NCBI GenBank assembly: GCA_949358305.1
Contig: OX442324.1
Coordinates: 5,275,575 to 5,339,574, forward strand
From: Strigamia acuminata
Taxonomy: Eukaryota; Arthropoda; Chilopoda; Geophilomorpha; Linotaeniidae
Length of the DNA stretch: 64,000 bases
Reading direction: 5' to 3'
Below the pieces are notes generated by a model. That model made no database searches. It saw only the letters and a program-made list of their open reading frames with translations, and was not told the origin of the DNA. Positions 1 through 14,268 of this stretch are shown one piece after another; the first letter of the stretch is position 1, and every line of letters begins with the position of its first letter. The translations under genes were made by a program, and so were the position numbers.

Positions 1-3000
1 TTGTCCAGTATGGTTCAAGTGAACATCATAGTGAGAGATGTGAACGACAATGCGCCAGAATTTGTTACTCCGAATGCAACGGCCGTTACCGAAAACGCCG
101 CGCTCAATGCGGTCGTTATGGCCGTCAAAGCCCTGGACAAAGACGAGGGAAGAAATTCTTACATTGAATACAATTTAATTCAGGTACCATTCGTATTGTA
201 AATAATATAAACGTACTGTAGTTAATTGAATAATTTTTTTTTAAAGGTCGGTCCGCACGAAAGTAAATTCGTCCTCGGTCCCGTCGATGGCCTCCTGAGA
301 GTTAATGGGAAGTTGGATCGTGAAACGTGCAGCAATTATTCGCTGCGAATAGTCGCCAGGGATCGCGGAAGCCCAACCTTGTCCTCAGTTAGCATGCTAA
401 CTGTCAATATTTTGGACGAAAACGACAACGCTCCTGAATTTTCACCGCAAGAATATTCGGCGTTGGTTCCCGAAAACGCCAGCCTGGGAGCGAGCGTCGT
501 GCAAGTGACGGCGACCGATCGGGACGAAGGTCAGAACGGTCGGTTGAGATACACGATTGTAGCCGGAGATCGGAACAGGAACTTTTTGGTTGCGGAAGAT
601 TCGGGCGTGTTGCGCGTGGCGAAACAACTCGATTACGAAACGAAAAACATGTACGTTTTGACTGTTCAAGCCGAAGACGGCGGGAACGACGCGAGACACG
701 ACACGGCCACCGTGACCATCTCCATCAGTGACGTGAATGACAGCCCGCCTATATTCGTCGATTCGCCATACGAGGTATCCGTGATGGAAAACGTGTCTGA
801 ATTTCCGTTGCTGCTCGTTAAGGTTGAAGCCAAGGACTACGATGCGCCACCAAACAACCAAGTCCGATACTTCATCAAAGACGGAGACAACAATATTTTC
901 ACGATAAACGGTACGACGGGAGAGATATTCGTGACGTCTGCCTTGGACCGGGAGAAGAGAAGCAACTACGAAGTGACAGTTGTCGCTATGGATTCCGGTA
1001 GGTTTTGTGGATTTGGTGGAAAAGTGAAATACGGAATTAAATCAAATTAAATAGGAAATTTGATGTAATTTCGATTTTTTTTTTTTTTTTTTTTTGTTTT
1101 CGAGAATTGGAAAAACGAAAAATTTGTTTATCAAATATTTCGTTTTTTTAAATTTTTTTTTTTAATTGTCAGAAAACTTCACAAGCATGCAGAAAACATG
1201 CTGGTGGAATTTCCTGACGTAAACTGTCAAGCTGTGCTTAAAATGCTGGATTTGAAATGCAGCAATTTATGCGGAGTTTGACATTTTACGCCACAAGCTG
1301 TGAAATCGAGAGCCAAGCGGTAACGCATAAAAATCACGGACCAGGGACACGCCGTAGACTCGTTTTCATTCTCATTTGAAACAAACGCCGTGTCCTCTAA
1401 CAAATATGGTGTGAACAAGATTTGTCGACTATGCATCGCATTATATTTGCTGTGTGACATCTTGCCAAGCAGTGTCGAGGGCAATGCCCATTCTGTATTT
1501 ACATTAGTTAAAATTATAAGGTGCTAGAAGAATGCTAAATGAAACATTTGAGTGTTTTCCTTTTAAAAAAAATTTTTTTTTTTTTTTTTTTTTTTTTCTT
1601 TCTTTTGAAATTTTATTTTGATGGAGGTTGGTTGGGTGGTTGGGTGTAGCATAAGTGTTGGAGGCGGGTAAATGCTAAAGAGAGATGCTATTGAACTGAA
1701 ATAGTGTAGTCAGTTTCCTTAACCTTGAATGACTGTGGAGAAAATTGTTGAGCACTCACCCACACTTTTCATTTGCCTTTTCGTTTCAAGTCGCAAAACT
1801 AACAAGCGAACGTAAACACGCCGAGTGCTACTTGAAGGGAGGGCTAACAAACGTTTACTTTAGGCGTCTAAACGTGCAATTTTTCCTCCCTAATTGTCGA
1901 GGAAGTTTTGTCAAGACGCAATTTTTGTCAGTTTTGTGAGGAGTGGAGAAGGAAAATATCAGGGCCACCCATGCAGGTGAGAGATAAGGGACAAAAGCCT
2001 GAATATTCCTTCACACCACTGTTTTCACATTTGCGTCGAAATTGTTGTTTTGGGACCACCGGACCACCCACTCGTGTATGGGAGAATTGATTTTTTTTTT
2101 CTCGAGTCATTCGGTGTGATGAAGTTGACAATAAAAATATGATAAAATTGTAGAATGCCGAGTCACGAAAATAAAAAGTTTATGGGAAACGTAGGTGCAA
2201 ATGAGGCAGACATTTTTTTGACAGTTTTGACTCTTTTTTTTTCTTTTTTCTTTTTTTTTTCTTTTTAGTACAAGGGGCTTTAGGGATTTTAAGTGGGGGC
2301 GGGACCAATTTAAAACTCAGGGACGTCTGCATTCAACAATTTTGAATTTAATGATAGTCTTGATGGTTTGTATAAAGAAAATGCCAACTCTTATTCTCAC
2401 ATATTAATAGGTTGACACTGTGCAATTTGAGGTTGAGGCCGGTCCCGGGAATAGGAATCTCACTCAGTGTGACAGTTTTGTAATTTCGAATGTCCAGCAT
2501 TCAAATTGAGAATGAAAAGAAATTTAAAATATGTCAATCCGTCTGCGGTTGGTTTAATTTCAAAATAATAGTCGAAAATGATTGGTTGTGTTGAATGGTA
2601 GAAGTTTATACGAAGTTTACGAGAGTTTGACATTACAAACTTGGATTATTTTGGAAGAAATAAGTTGGCAAAGTCATTTAGAATAAACAGCATTTTTCAC
2701 GACGACATGTTTAAACTGCTTTACGGAGAGTTGTCAAAAAATGGCGGCGGGTTTAGTCCGGTTAAGTTGCAGTGGGCATGCGCACAACATTTCAACAACA
2801 ACAACAACATGTTTGTATACATGTTATACCTCGTTCGCACTACATAGTCTAGATAAAACTTGAGCTAGCTTAGCTCAATCTAGATTTAGTCTAGTCTAGT
2901 TGTTGAGCCAAACTGTTCGCACTAGCACTGTTTTTGAGCCTATTCCGGACATTACTTAGCAATAAATCCAGGAATAATTAATGCATTGTTTTGACGAGAT

Positions 3001-6000
3001 TGATATCAAATCAGACTCGACTGTTGCAATTACAACAATTAAGAAGACGAAATCTATCTAAATTTTCCATTTGGTGTACCACTGGTATGGAAGCCATGTT
3101 TGTTTGACCAATAATGGCGATGCATTATGGGTACCATGACATCACAAGCTAGCTTAGAACTAGCTAATCCAGTTCACAGAACTAGATTATTTTATCTAGT
3201 TTCAAAAGTGATAAGCTAGCTTAGAATAAGCTAGTTGTGTTCGCACTACATTTATACAACTAGTTATAAAGAGTTAAGCTAGCTTAACTCTGTAGTGCGA
3301 ACGGGGTATTACACAGGCGTTTATGAATACGCCTAGTGACTAAAACCTGATTTTGTAAGAACCTATTTGTCTAACCCTACCAGAATCTTTCAAACTTGTC
3401 GTATTGTCTCTGAACTTGCCAGATTGTTCTAACATTGTAGAAGTGCAAAGCTTGTAAGTATTCTGGACAAATGTTGTGACTCGTCTTCTGCACACGGACA
3501 AACAAATATCAAAATTTTTCATCTTTCTAAACTCTCAAATCCCCCTTTTTACACTAGCTGCATTCAAAAATTAAAATAAGAATTTTAGTTTAAGCGTATT
3601 TCAAGTTTTAACATGGGTTTAAACAGGAAATGATGTCATTTTTGGTTTAAAATTGAAGTAAAACACAAAATATTTTAGTTTTTGAATGCAGGTAGTGTTT
3701 GCTAACAGGTGATACAACCCAGCCTATTGCGAGAGGGAAAAAACACAGCTGGCCGGTTAAGCCTTTCCTCCGAATTGCAGACAAGTAGTAATTAGCAAGC
3801 CATAAAAATTATCAAAACCCCTAAGTCTAATTTTGCTGGAATAAAATGAAAAGAGAATTCAATGTGTCTTGTCTTCTGGAGTGATAACTAAGCAAATAAA
3901 ATGTTCCTAACAAGTAGCAATTTGATGAAGTTTGGTCTTGAGTTAGTCAATTAACCTATCTATACCACAAGAGACTAACCCTCCTGCAAAATTAACATTT
4001 CAATTATAATATCAATCACCAGGGCTTAGGAGCAACCATTAATTTTTTTTTTTTCAATTTTTTTTTTTTTAACTGAACATTTCTGCGTGAGCATTTCTCC
4101 CTTGTGATAAATGATGGTGTCACCAAATGAGGAAAAACGATGAAGTGCATGGAATTCGTGTGACGAGCCTACAGGGTGGACTAAGCAGAACCAACTTTCA
4201 CTACTGATTAATGACGGCTCTTCTTAACTCCCATTATTTTTTTTTTTTTTCTTTTCTCTTCTTTTCTTTTTTTTTTCTGCATTTTTTTTAAGTAACAAAT
4301 ATTTCTCACAGTTGCATTAGAATCAAGTTTTAGACAACTTGGAATTCGGTACCGGTTTGTATAGCTCGAAAAAAAAGTACCACGTATACGTATATGTACT
4401 GTAGATATATATATATATATATGTATCAATTATTTTTTTTTAGGAGGGGGAAAAAAAGGTAAGACCAAATTTTCTCGAAAATTTTCTAGGGGTTGTGTTC
4501 CAAGGCCAATGTTGGATAATGGTCTTTTAATCATGGGTGTGATGACCTGCCTTTAGCACTTTTGAAGTTAATCCACTCCCTCCTGCAGCAACACGCCAGT
4601 TCTAATGAATTAAGCCTCGTTTGGTTTGCCGAGTCATCTTAAAATATTTTATTAGATTATTTAGCTGCTGTCTTTTTTTTCTTCTTTCTATCTCTCGTTT
4701 TTCCGTTTGGTAACGAATGATAAGGATCTGTGAATAGTTTAATTTGTTATGGTATGGGTGTATCCATTTATTTAGATCAATTTTTAAAGCCAAAATGAAT
4801 TTCTTCGGTGAATGAAATTATTTTCTAAAGTAGGTCATTTCTTTTTGTTCAATTTCTTTTTCTTTTTTTTCTTTTCTGTCTTTGAAATTTCAGTTTTATT
4901 CGATTGTTTAAACGCGATAACAAATTGATCAGTCAAGGATATGTAGCACGATTAAACACACTCGAGAAAACGGGAAATATTGAGAAATTAATTACAGTTT
5001 AGGGTTTAATTTCATTGTAGCGAGTTTAATAAGGTTTTTGGTCCCTTTTATTCAGTGTTTTATAACTGAAATAAGCATAAAACAATGGAGAAATTATAAT
5101 TTGAGGTCACTATTGTTTTTTTCCGATAAATGGATCGATATGTACAAAGAAGTTTAATCTTGTTTGTAAATTATCGATTCATAACTTTTTTATGAATAGT
5201 GTACATGGGTTATGATCACGTTGTGACATCAATGGGGAAAATTGTGCTGATAAAACGCCAGGTTTATTATTAGCTTAATGTCTGCATGGTTCTGCGGTTA
5301 AAGCTAAGTGCCGACGCCACAAGGGGGGGGTGCATTTGCCTTTTTCCACGAAATTTTACTGATTAAAGACAAGTTTGTCATTGCGATATGCAATCATAAC
5401 TTGTGGGAGGTTTTTGAAGTTGAATTTTGCTCGTTTTATCGTTTTGTCTCCGGCCATGTTTGATTCTGTGAATCCGTGATCTTTGGTCGCCGAGACAAAT
5501 AAACAGCGGGTAAGACACCAAAAGGCGTTACATTTGTAACGCCTTCTAATAAAAATAGAATTGACATAAAGAGGCAGAACCAGAAGAATATTGCTGAACT
5601 TTGGTACATGGGCTGGCGCAAATTGTCTCTGAAAAGTTATTGTAACTCCAAACAAGGACACAAGTTTTCAATGGAAACAATAACGTGTGTTTAACTCTTT
5701 GTATGATTAAGGACAAATGGCAACACTTGGTGCCGTTGTAATTGATCCTTGTTTTAAATAAGTTGCCCGTCCTTGCATAAGGGTTGAGTGTATGTGGCAT
5801 ATGAGCACCGCACCCTTGGCAAGGCTGTGTGTGTCATTATGATGGATGGACTGACAAAATAATTTAAAGCGAATTAGGATTTGAGGTCAGAGCTATTTGA
5901 AAAAAAATGAAGTTTTGTTTGGTTTCTAATGAGAATGGAAAAGAGCGAGTTTAGGCTGTTTCGCTTTTCAAATTGGGACCTGGGAATTCGGAAATTGCCC

Positions 6001-9000
6001 GAAATGTGATTGTGGTAATTTTCTGGGTTAACTGCAATAACCTCATAAGTTGACAGGTGCTTGACCACAAATAAATCAAAAGCAGCCGAGGATAAATCTT
6101 AATTTGCTGACAGCACTGATAACCTACCGACAAAGTATGAGCGTAGTGAGAAGAAAAGATGCGCCGACCCTTTAACCAAACACAAACAAATCAATTAAAT
6201 CGTGAGAGTTTTTTTTTCTCTTTTTTCTTTTGCTTTAGGATCGCCAAGACTTACCGGAATAGGCGTAATACGAATCAAAGTGGAGGATGTGAATGATAGC
6301 GATCCAGAGTTTGAAAATACCAACTATTTTGCTACAATTATGGAAAACAGTTTGCCGAACACTACCGTCGTTCAGGTTTTTGCGAAGGATGTCGATGTGG
6401 GACTTAATTCACTTATAAGGTAATTTCTGTAATGAATTAAATCGTTTAATGATGTTAATTCTTGTTTTTTATTATTGTTTTTTCAGTTACTCTCTTCAGG
6501 GTGATACTGCTGGTGTGTTTAATGTTGATAGTGCAACGGGTGTTGTGACTACTCGTAGTTCGCTCGACCACGAATTACAAAATAAGTACGAACTGCTGGT
6601 GATTGCTTCGGACTCGAGTTTGACAAATCCTCGACATGCAGCCGCCACGTTGACCGTTGTTGTGGGAGACGTGAACGACAACGCTCCGCACTTTGACGAC
6701 GAGTCGTACACGGTGTTTGTACTGGACGGAGTTGCGAAGGGACATTTTGTGTTTGGAGCCACCGCGCAGGATTTCGACTCTGGCGACAACGGAAATTTGT
6801 CGTACACGCTAACCGGATCGGACCGAGACAAATTCGTAATTAATTCCGACACTGGTGTTATCAAAACGAGCAAAACCCTTTCCGGTTTGGACTCGCTGTA
6901 CCGAGTTGAAGTGACAGCTTCCGATCGAGGGAAACCACCAATGGCCGCAACGATTGAGCTTGAAATCCATCTGCGTCACTTCAAGGACTTTCCAGAATTT
7001 AAAGTCAGCTCTGAGAAGGTGTTTGTTTTGGCGGAAGGAGCCACCGATCAAGTCGTAACCACCGTAATCGCAACTTCTCCGAAAACCAGTCCCACCAACG
7101 TCGTGACGTACAGAATTGCCGGTGGAAACGTCGGGAACGTGTTTGCGATAGACAAGAAATCGGGAGAAATTCGAGTCCAAGGAGCGTTAGATTACGAATC
7201 GGTGGTCCAGTATGAATTGTGGATCGAAGTTCAAGATGGCGATGAGCCGCCGATGAGTTCGCTGCAGTCGCTGACGATAAACATCACGGACATTAACGAC
7301 AACGCACCGACTTTTGAGCAGCATCTCTACAACGTGAGCATTATGGAAGAGGAATTGCCTCCTTTACCGGTGATGACTGTAATGGCCTTGGATGCGGACA
7401 GCGGAAACAATGGGAAATTTAGCTATCAAATAAGAAGTGACCCTGAAAATGGGAGTGCTTTTTCGATCGATTCCTATTCAGGAAAAATCTCTACCAACAG
7501 CAAGTTAGATCGCGAGGAGATGGAGTTTCATACGTTGTTCGTCGAAGCCATCGACGAAGGTAGTCCGCCGAAAACTGGTTCGGCGACGATTCTCATCACC
7601 CTGCTGGACAAGAATGACAATCCCCCGCGATTCACGCGATTGTTTAGCGCCAATGTGACGGAAAACTCAAAAATTGGAACTTTTGTCGTTCAAGTGACGT
7701 CGTCGGATCGCGATTCGGGAGCGAATGGAAATGCAGTGTACAGTTTCACCGAAAATCCGGGGCGCAAGTTCAACATCGATCCTGTGAGCGGTAACGTTAC
7801 AGTTGCCGGTAGCATTGATCGCGAAATGGCCGACGAATACATACTCAAAGTGTCGGCAGTGGATGGTTCGTGGCGAGCAGAAACACCGCTGTCCATCACC
7901 ATCCAAGATGTCAACGACAACGCTCCAAAGTGCGAGAAAACTGACTACACCTTCACTTTCCCAGAGCAGCAAAGAACAATTACGTTTGTTGGTAGAGTCT
8001 CTGCCAGCGATCAAGATAAAACCGGACCGAATTCCTACATAATGTACTCGTTCAAACAACCATCCGATGCTTTTGAAGTCGATCCGGCTACCGGCGACAT
8101 ATTCAGCAAATCCGTATTAGAGCTTAAAAGCATGGGCAGCAGAGAATCGAATTCACTAGAGAACCAATTCAGTTTGATAGTTGTAGCCAGTGATCATGGA
8201 AAACCTTCTTTGTCCACCGAATGCCCAGTCACCATCAAAATTGTCAACGATAATAAATCTCCGCCGCAATTTAAATCAAATTATGTCGTCAGACCCGTCT
8301 CATCGTCAGCAACAATCGGTACCGGGGTTCTACAGATCGAAGCATACGACAAACTGGATACCGACGTCAAAGTAGTCGTGGAGATGAAAATCGTGGGCGG
8401 AAATGGATCGGAATACTTCAGCATCAACAAATCGAGCGGTCTGGTTAAGGTGGCTTTGCCGCTCGTCCACAACGAAGGGAAATGGTACAAACTCGAAGTT
8501 CAAGCCAAGGATAACGGCACGCCGCCTTTGAAATCAAACGCAACGGTGCTGATAATAGTAACGGACGAAAATATTTACGCTCCCGTGTTCAACACTGCGA
8601 GTTACCAAGTGATAATACCTGAAAACGAGGCTGTCAATTCGTCCATAGTGGTCGTGAAGGCAACAGACCAAGACAGGGGTCTGAATGGCAAGGTTACGTA
8701 CGCGATCATGAATGGGAACTACGATCAAGTATTTGCTATCGACGAAAACAGCGGAGTGGTTCGAATCGTCAAAGGTTTGGACTACGAAGTGATGCAGGAC
8801 TACATTTTGAACATCACCGCAACGGATGGAGGATTTGCGTCCAAAAGTTCTTTCACCATGATCACCGTTGTTGTTACGGACATCAACGACAATCCACCGA
8901 TATTTAAGGAGGAATCTTACGATGCTTTCGTCACCGAGAACTCGGAGCCGGAAGTGACCATTTTGTCGGTGACTGCGACGGATTTGGATTCCGGCAGGAA

Positions 9001-12000
9001 CTCCGTGGTTCTGTACAGCATCACGAGCGGAGATGGAAAAGATGCGTTTACGATCGACTTGCAAAGCGGAGCGATTGCGTCCAAGATGAATTTGAACTAC
9101 GAAGAAAAGTCGAGTTACTTTCTCGACATTTTGGCCACGAATCCGGATTCGGTGCAGTACACTTCGACCAGAGTGACCATTCACGTGAAAGGCATGAACG
9201 AATTCTACCCGAAATTCGTTGGTCCGACCTTTCACTTTACTATCAGTGAAACCGCGACGATTGGAACATCGATCGGGACCGTGCTTGCGACCGACGGCGA
9301 CAAGGGATCCGACGGCGAAGTCGAGTACGTCATGATCGGACCGAACGCAAATAAAGGATTCTCGGTCGATTCTCGTCAAGGAATCATTCGCGTTGCGAGA
9401 CACTTAAACCGAGAAAGCCAAGCCAGAATTACGTTCACCGTAATCGCCAAAAACCACGGACCAATCAGAGGAAACGATATTGACGAAGCGCGGGTCACAA
9501 TAACCATCCAAGATGGCAACGATCCTCCGGTGTTCAGGAAATCGATTTATCAAGTTAGCGTGAGCGAAGACACACCTGTTGGCTATTCGGTCGTGACGAT
9601 CGATGCATCCGACGGAGACATTCATCTGCGGAATAGTCAGTTTGCTTATTCCATTATAGCCGGAAATAGCGGAACGGTGTTCGATGTGAATGCGAAAAGC
9701 GGTTCGATTACAATTGCAAAAACGTTGGACAGGGAAACGAAATCCAGCTACAATTTGACCGTCGGAGCAACGGATCAGGGAGTTCCGCCACAAACGGGAA
9801 CGGCGCTGGTGAGAATTTCAGTGGGAGATGTCAACGATAATCCGCCATTTATTTCCGATAATAACCTGGTTGGATCTGTGTCCGAGAACAGACCTCCCGG
9901 TACAATGGTGATGGTGCTCAAAGCCACCGATTTGGATTCCGCTGCAAATGGACCTCCGTTTACGTACACCGTGAGCGGAGGAGCTGATGCGAGTTCGTTT
10001 ACGGTTGATTCGGCCACCGGAGTCGTGCTGACAACAACAACTTTCAACAGAGAAACCACTCAACAACTGTCGTTCAACGTCGATGTGTCCGATTCAGGAA
10101 AACCAGCACTGAAACACACTTTTCTCGTCAATGTGATTGTGGCCGATGAGAACGACAGTCCGAGCACGCCGAGAAATGCCACCATCATAGTCAGAGCCAT
10201 GGAAAATATCGTATACAAGACCGGATTGGCCAATATTCATCCCTTGGATCCTGACACTACGAATGATTACCAATGTTCGTTGATGAACACCAATGACAAC
10301 GTTAAGGGGTTAACAATTAAGGAGAAGTGCAATTTACATTCGTCTTTGCTGACCAACAACACCAAGCAAACAATCGTTGTCAATGCCAACGATGGAAAAC
10401 ATGCAACAGTGACGTCATCTTTCGATCTGTATCTCTTCACGTTCAGCAATATTAGCATCAATCATTTTGTAAACATCCAAATTGCGAATTTGAGCGTCAG
10501 CTGGTTTGTGACGCATAAATATTGGACGTTTCTAAACGTTTTCGCACAAATTATGTCCTCCGAAGGGATTTATGGAGGGTTAAACGGGATCAATCAGAGT
10601 GGAAACAACACGCATTTATTTGTCTCCGCTCTACGAAACCCCAGAAACGTCGTGACGAAAAAAGAACTCGTTGCGTTACTCAAAAGAAACATCAATTTAC
10701 TGATGAAAACGTTTGACAGCGATCGAATCATCGTTGGGTACAAGCCGTGTTTGGACGTGCCGTGTTTAAATGACGGACAATGCGACGATGATATCCTCAT
10801 GTACAACACTTTGTCGCCGGTGGACACCCCGGAATTAATTGTAACGACGCCGACGATGGTCCACGAATACATTTGCAAATGCCAGACTCGATTCAAAGGA
10901 ATGAGATGCGAGGCGAAACTCGACCCGTGCACGCCAAATCCGTGCCACAAGGGAAGTACGTGTGTCTCGAAAGGACAAGATTTTGAATGTAAATGTGCAG
11001 TTAATCGCCAGGGACATTTGTGCGAAGAAGAACGAAAAGATGTTTGCACTTGCATGAATGGCGGCACTTGTCAGCGTCTAGCTGGGGCCGAGCCTTTCTG
11101 TTTGTGCCAGCCCGGTTTCCAGGGCTCGAAATGCGAAAGCATAGCCGGTAGTTGTTTGCCAAACCCGTGTGCAAATGGCGGAACCTGTTTTTGGCTCCAT
11201 TCAGGCTTCAAATGCGATTGTCAACAAGGATTTTTTGGACCGCGCTGCGATTACTCATCCAAAGGATTCGGACAAATGTCGTACATGGCATTCCCGCCGT
11301 TACCTCAAATTGTTAATGACTTTGTGGTGATCTTTTCCACGTTTCAATTGTCCGGACTCATCGCGTACACGTACGGAATTCAAATGGGAGGCAGGTCCGA
11401 TTTTTTAGCGTTGGAGTTGATCAATAGTCGCGTCAAGTTTTCGATGGCCTCTTCGAGATCGGTCAATGCAATTTCGGTTGTTGTCAATAAGAAAATCGAA
11501 GCGGGCAAATGGTATCGTGCAGTTGTGAGTCTTGAGAGCAAAGTGTTGTCGTTGTCGGTGACTCGGTGTCACGAGAACGGACTGAATTGTCAAGACTGTC
11601 TGCCTGGAAATCCCAAGTGTTCGAGAGAAATCGTCATCTATCCGGGCGCCTTTAATTTCAACAATGAACTTTTGTACGTTGGCGGAGTGCGCACTGCAGA
11701 AGCAATAGTGGAAAGACCGGGCCAAGTTTTGACGGATGATTTTGTCGGGTGTTTAAGAAGTGTGCTCATCAATGGAAAACACTTGGATTTGAATCAGCCG
11801 CTCGCGTTTTTTGGAACGTCCGACACGTGCCCACGACTGGCCTGCAAAGATGACGCGTGCAGCGAAAATTCAGTTTGTTCCAACGGTTTGGTTGCAATGG
11901 ATTGCACGGACGGTGAGTTTTGAATTGTTTTTATTTTTTATTGTTTTTATTTATTTTTTTAATTTTTTTTTTATTTATTTGCAGCTTTTGACACATTTTC

Positions 12001-14268
12001 TTTCAATGGAGGAACTTACGTGGAATTGGAGACGACGGAACTTTATCGAAGATACCAATTATTGCCACATTTTTATCAAGGCAGCGCAAACGGAAGACGG
12101 AAGAGATACACTAAAGATACATCGCAGTGGCTTAGTTTGCAGTTCCACACCCTCAAGAGCAATGGGCTTCTTTTGCACGCGGCTTCGAAATCCGAATTTA
12201 CTCTTTTAGAGGTAAAACAACTTTAATGTCTTTACGTGAGTTTAATGTTTAGTTTATTCACATTTTTGTTTTTGTTTGTTATCAGATTCGTGACGGTTTG
12301 ATTGTCTACACATCCAGTTCGGAGTTCGATCACGACATCAACATTTCGTTCCCGAATATTGCCGTGGACGATGGCGAGTGGCACAATGCAACGTTGATAC
12401 GGAGAAGTAACGTCATGTCAATCAAAATCGACGGCGTCGAGAAAACGGTGAACGCAAGCAGATCGCACAATTTCTTGGATCCGTATCTGACGAAATTATA
12501 TATCGGAGGTACATCGGACAGTTTCATCGGCCGTAACGATGCCGTTAGTGTTTTCGACGGATGCATATCGACGCTTGTCGTGAACGGTGTGGTGCAAGTA
12601 ATCGACAAATCCGGCGGTCTTTTCCGGCCCATGATTCACGGCAAACTGCTTCGAGGATGCATGGGAGCCATTCAAAGCCAAGGAGCCGCCAGTACGGATC
12701 CACTGAGCATCGGTGTGACATTAGTCATCATATTCTTCGTGATATTGATGGTGGCCATTTTGGTGAGTTTCATCGTGTACAGAAGGAGGAAGCTCAACCG
12801 CGACAAAATGGGAGCCGGTCCGTCGGCTCTGCACATGAAACCGAACGGCACAACTCTGCTGACGAGCGGAATGGGCGACACGCAACATTGGACGAATCAT
12901 CAAGACGGAGGTTACGGCGGGATCGAGAACGGCGATTTGAGCACGGAAGACATGATGCGAAATCATTTGGGCGGCGGTCACGAAGTGAAGAAACCGCGGG
13001 ACATGAGCATTCCACAAAGACCCGACATCATAGAGCGGGAAATCATCAATAAATCTCCGGCGCTGGTCTCGTATCGGACGGACGAGTGCGCTCTATTAGC
13101 GGATAACAGAAATAACAACAACAGTGTGCTGAGCGACTTGGAGGGCCCTGAACATTACGATTTGGAAAATGCGAGCAGCATTGCGCCTTCTGACATTGAT
13201 GTAGTGTATCACTACAAAGGTTATCGAGATGGCAATGTTCGCAAGTACAAAACCAACACCCACATTCCTAATTTCCATAAACATAATCATCACCAATTTC
13301 AGTCGGTTGCTAACGGTATTGCGAGAACGAGTCCTCAATGCCGCTTGCTCAACCAATCTCCCACCATCAGGGAGAGTCCCAACGTGTTGAAGATGCAAAC
13401 GACCACTCCCTTAGCTCGCCTCAGTCCGTCGAGCGAACTGTCGCAACAAACACCGAGGATTTTGACGCTTCACGACATCAGCGGCCGGCCGTTGCAGTGC
13501 GCGCTGCAGAGGGTCACCGGTGTTGCTAATTCAGAAAGAAGTTTAAATAGTCCAGTGAGTCAACTAAGTCAAAGCACTGGAAGCATCCAGTCAAACATAC
13601 AACCTCGTCAGGGGATTATAAGAAAGGATAAGAAAATCTCGCCGTGCCATAAGGGATCCGTGAGCATCGGTCTGACTGCGGAGGAAATCGACCGGCTGAA
13701 CACGAGGCCGAGAAATTCGAGTTTGGTCAGCACTCTGGATGCAGTGTCCTCGTCCAGTGAGGAGGTCAATCGAAATTCGGTGGTGAAGAATCAAATGGCC
13801 GAGCTGTTGGAGACCAACACGGAGTTGTTGGAAGGACAAGATTCGTCGAGTGATGAAAGCGGAAACGACTCTTTCACGTGTTCCGAGTTCGAATATGACA
13901 ATAACTACGAAAGGATTGTTCCGCGGTGTGCTGGAGTTGGAAATGGTGCTGATTTGGGTCCGGGGAATATGATTTTTTCAAAGTTGGCGGAGGAAAATGA
14001 GGAGGATGATGACGACGACGACGAAACGGGATCAACCAAGAACTTTGATGGTTTCGACTCTTTTCACGGGTCGTTAAGTACTTTAGTTGCATCTGATGAT
14101 GATTTGTCGTACAAACTTCCAAACAGATCAGATCATCATCTCGGCTGGCATTATTTACTAAATTGGGGACCGAATTTTGAAAGTTTGGTTGGTGTTTTTA
14201 AGGACATTGCAGAATTACCTGATGCATCGACCGTGAAAAGTAATAAATGCAATGAAGAGTATTTGTAA
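1..14268 (+). CDS. ft: Fat-type protocadherin (Ft/FAT4-like), 3' part of gene
   Basis: Giant single-pass cadherin of the Fat/Hippo and planar-polarity system; the 5' end lies outside the window. Exons read from splice sites are 1-183, 247-997, 6239-6419, 6487-11912, 11985-12211 and 12286-14268. All phases close, giving 2916 C-terminal residues. About 15 cadherin repeats are delimited by linkers of the DxNDNxPxF type. They are followed by four EGF domains (about 10740-11260), a laminin-G domain (about 11265-11830), a short Cys-rich EGF-like piece, a second laminin-G domain (about 11985-12660), a membrane helix (about 12712-12775, followed by YRRRK) and a 500-residue cytoplasmic tail. The tail contains ENASSIAPSDIDVVYHYKGY, which I recognise as a Fat/FAT4 tail motif. 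The single membrane helix excludes Celsr/Starry night, and no classical catenin-binding tail is seen, arguing against CadN. Known role of the family: receptor for Dachsous that controls growth and polarity. Confidence 0.9.
998..6238 (+). other. 5.2-kb intron of the Fat-like gene
   Basis: Donor GTAGGT follows GATTCCG at 997; the acceptor is TTTGCTTTAG ending at 6238. The reading phase is kept across the gap (Asp-Ser-Gly). The interior is AT-rich with T tracts around 1075, 1570, 2240, 4050, 4240 and an AT dinucleotide run near 4400. Apart from the MITE listed separately I see no exon or RNA gene in it; the open frames there are short and lack coding character. Confidence 0.8.
2827..3308. mobile_element. 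Harbinger/PIF-like MITE inside Fat intron
   Basis: The 482-bp element begins TACCTCGTTCGCACTACA and ends in the inverted copy (complement TACCCCGTTCGCACTACA), one mismatch in 18. It is flanked on both sides by TTA (2824-2826 and 3309-3311), the 3-bp target duplication typical of PIF/Harbinger. Inside are further GTTCGCACTA motifs near 2909 and 3238 and AGCTAGCTTAG palindromes. No transposase frame is present, so it is non-autonomous. Confidence 0.8.

Noticed and set aside
442-861. Long minus-strand frame opposite the Fat exons, and similar ones at 8534-9403 and 10594-11067
   Set aside because: They mirror the codon structure of the conserved cadherin and EGF frame on the plus strand and show no domain of their own.
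12561-13052. Plus-strand Arg/His-rich frame of 163 codons
   Set aside because: Out-of-frame shadow of the Fat laminin-G/transmembrane/tail exon, whose phase and motifs are clear.
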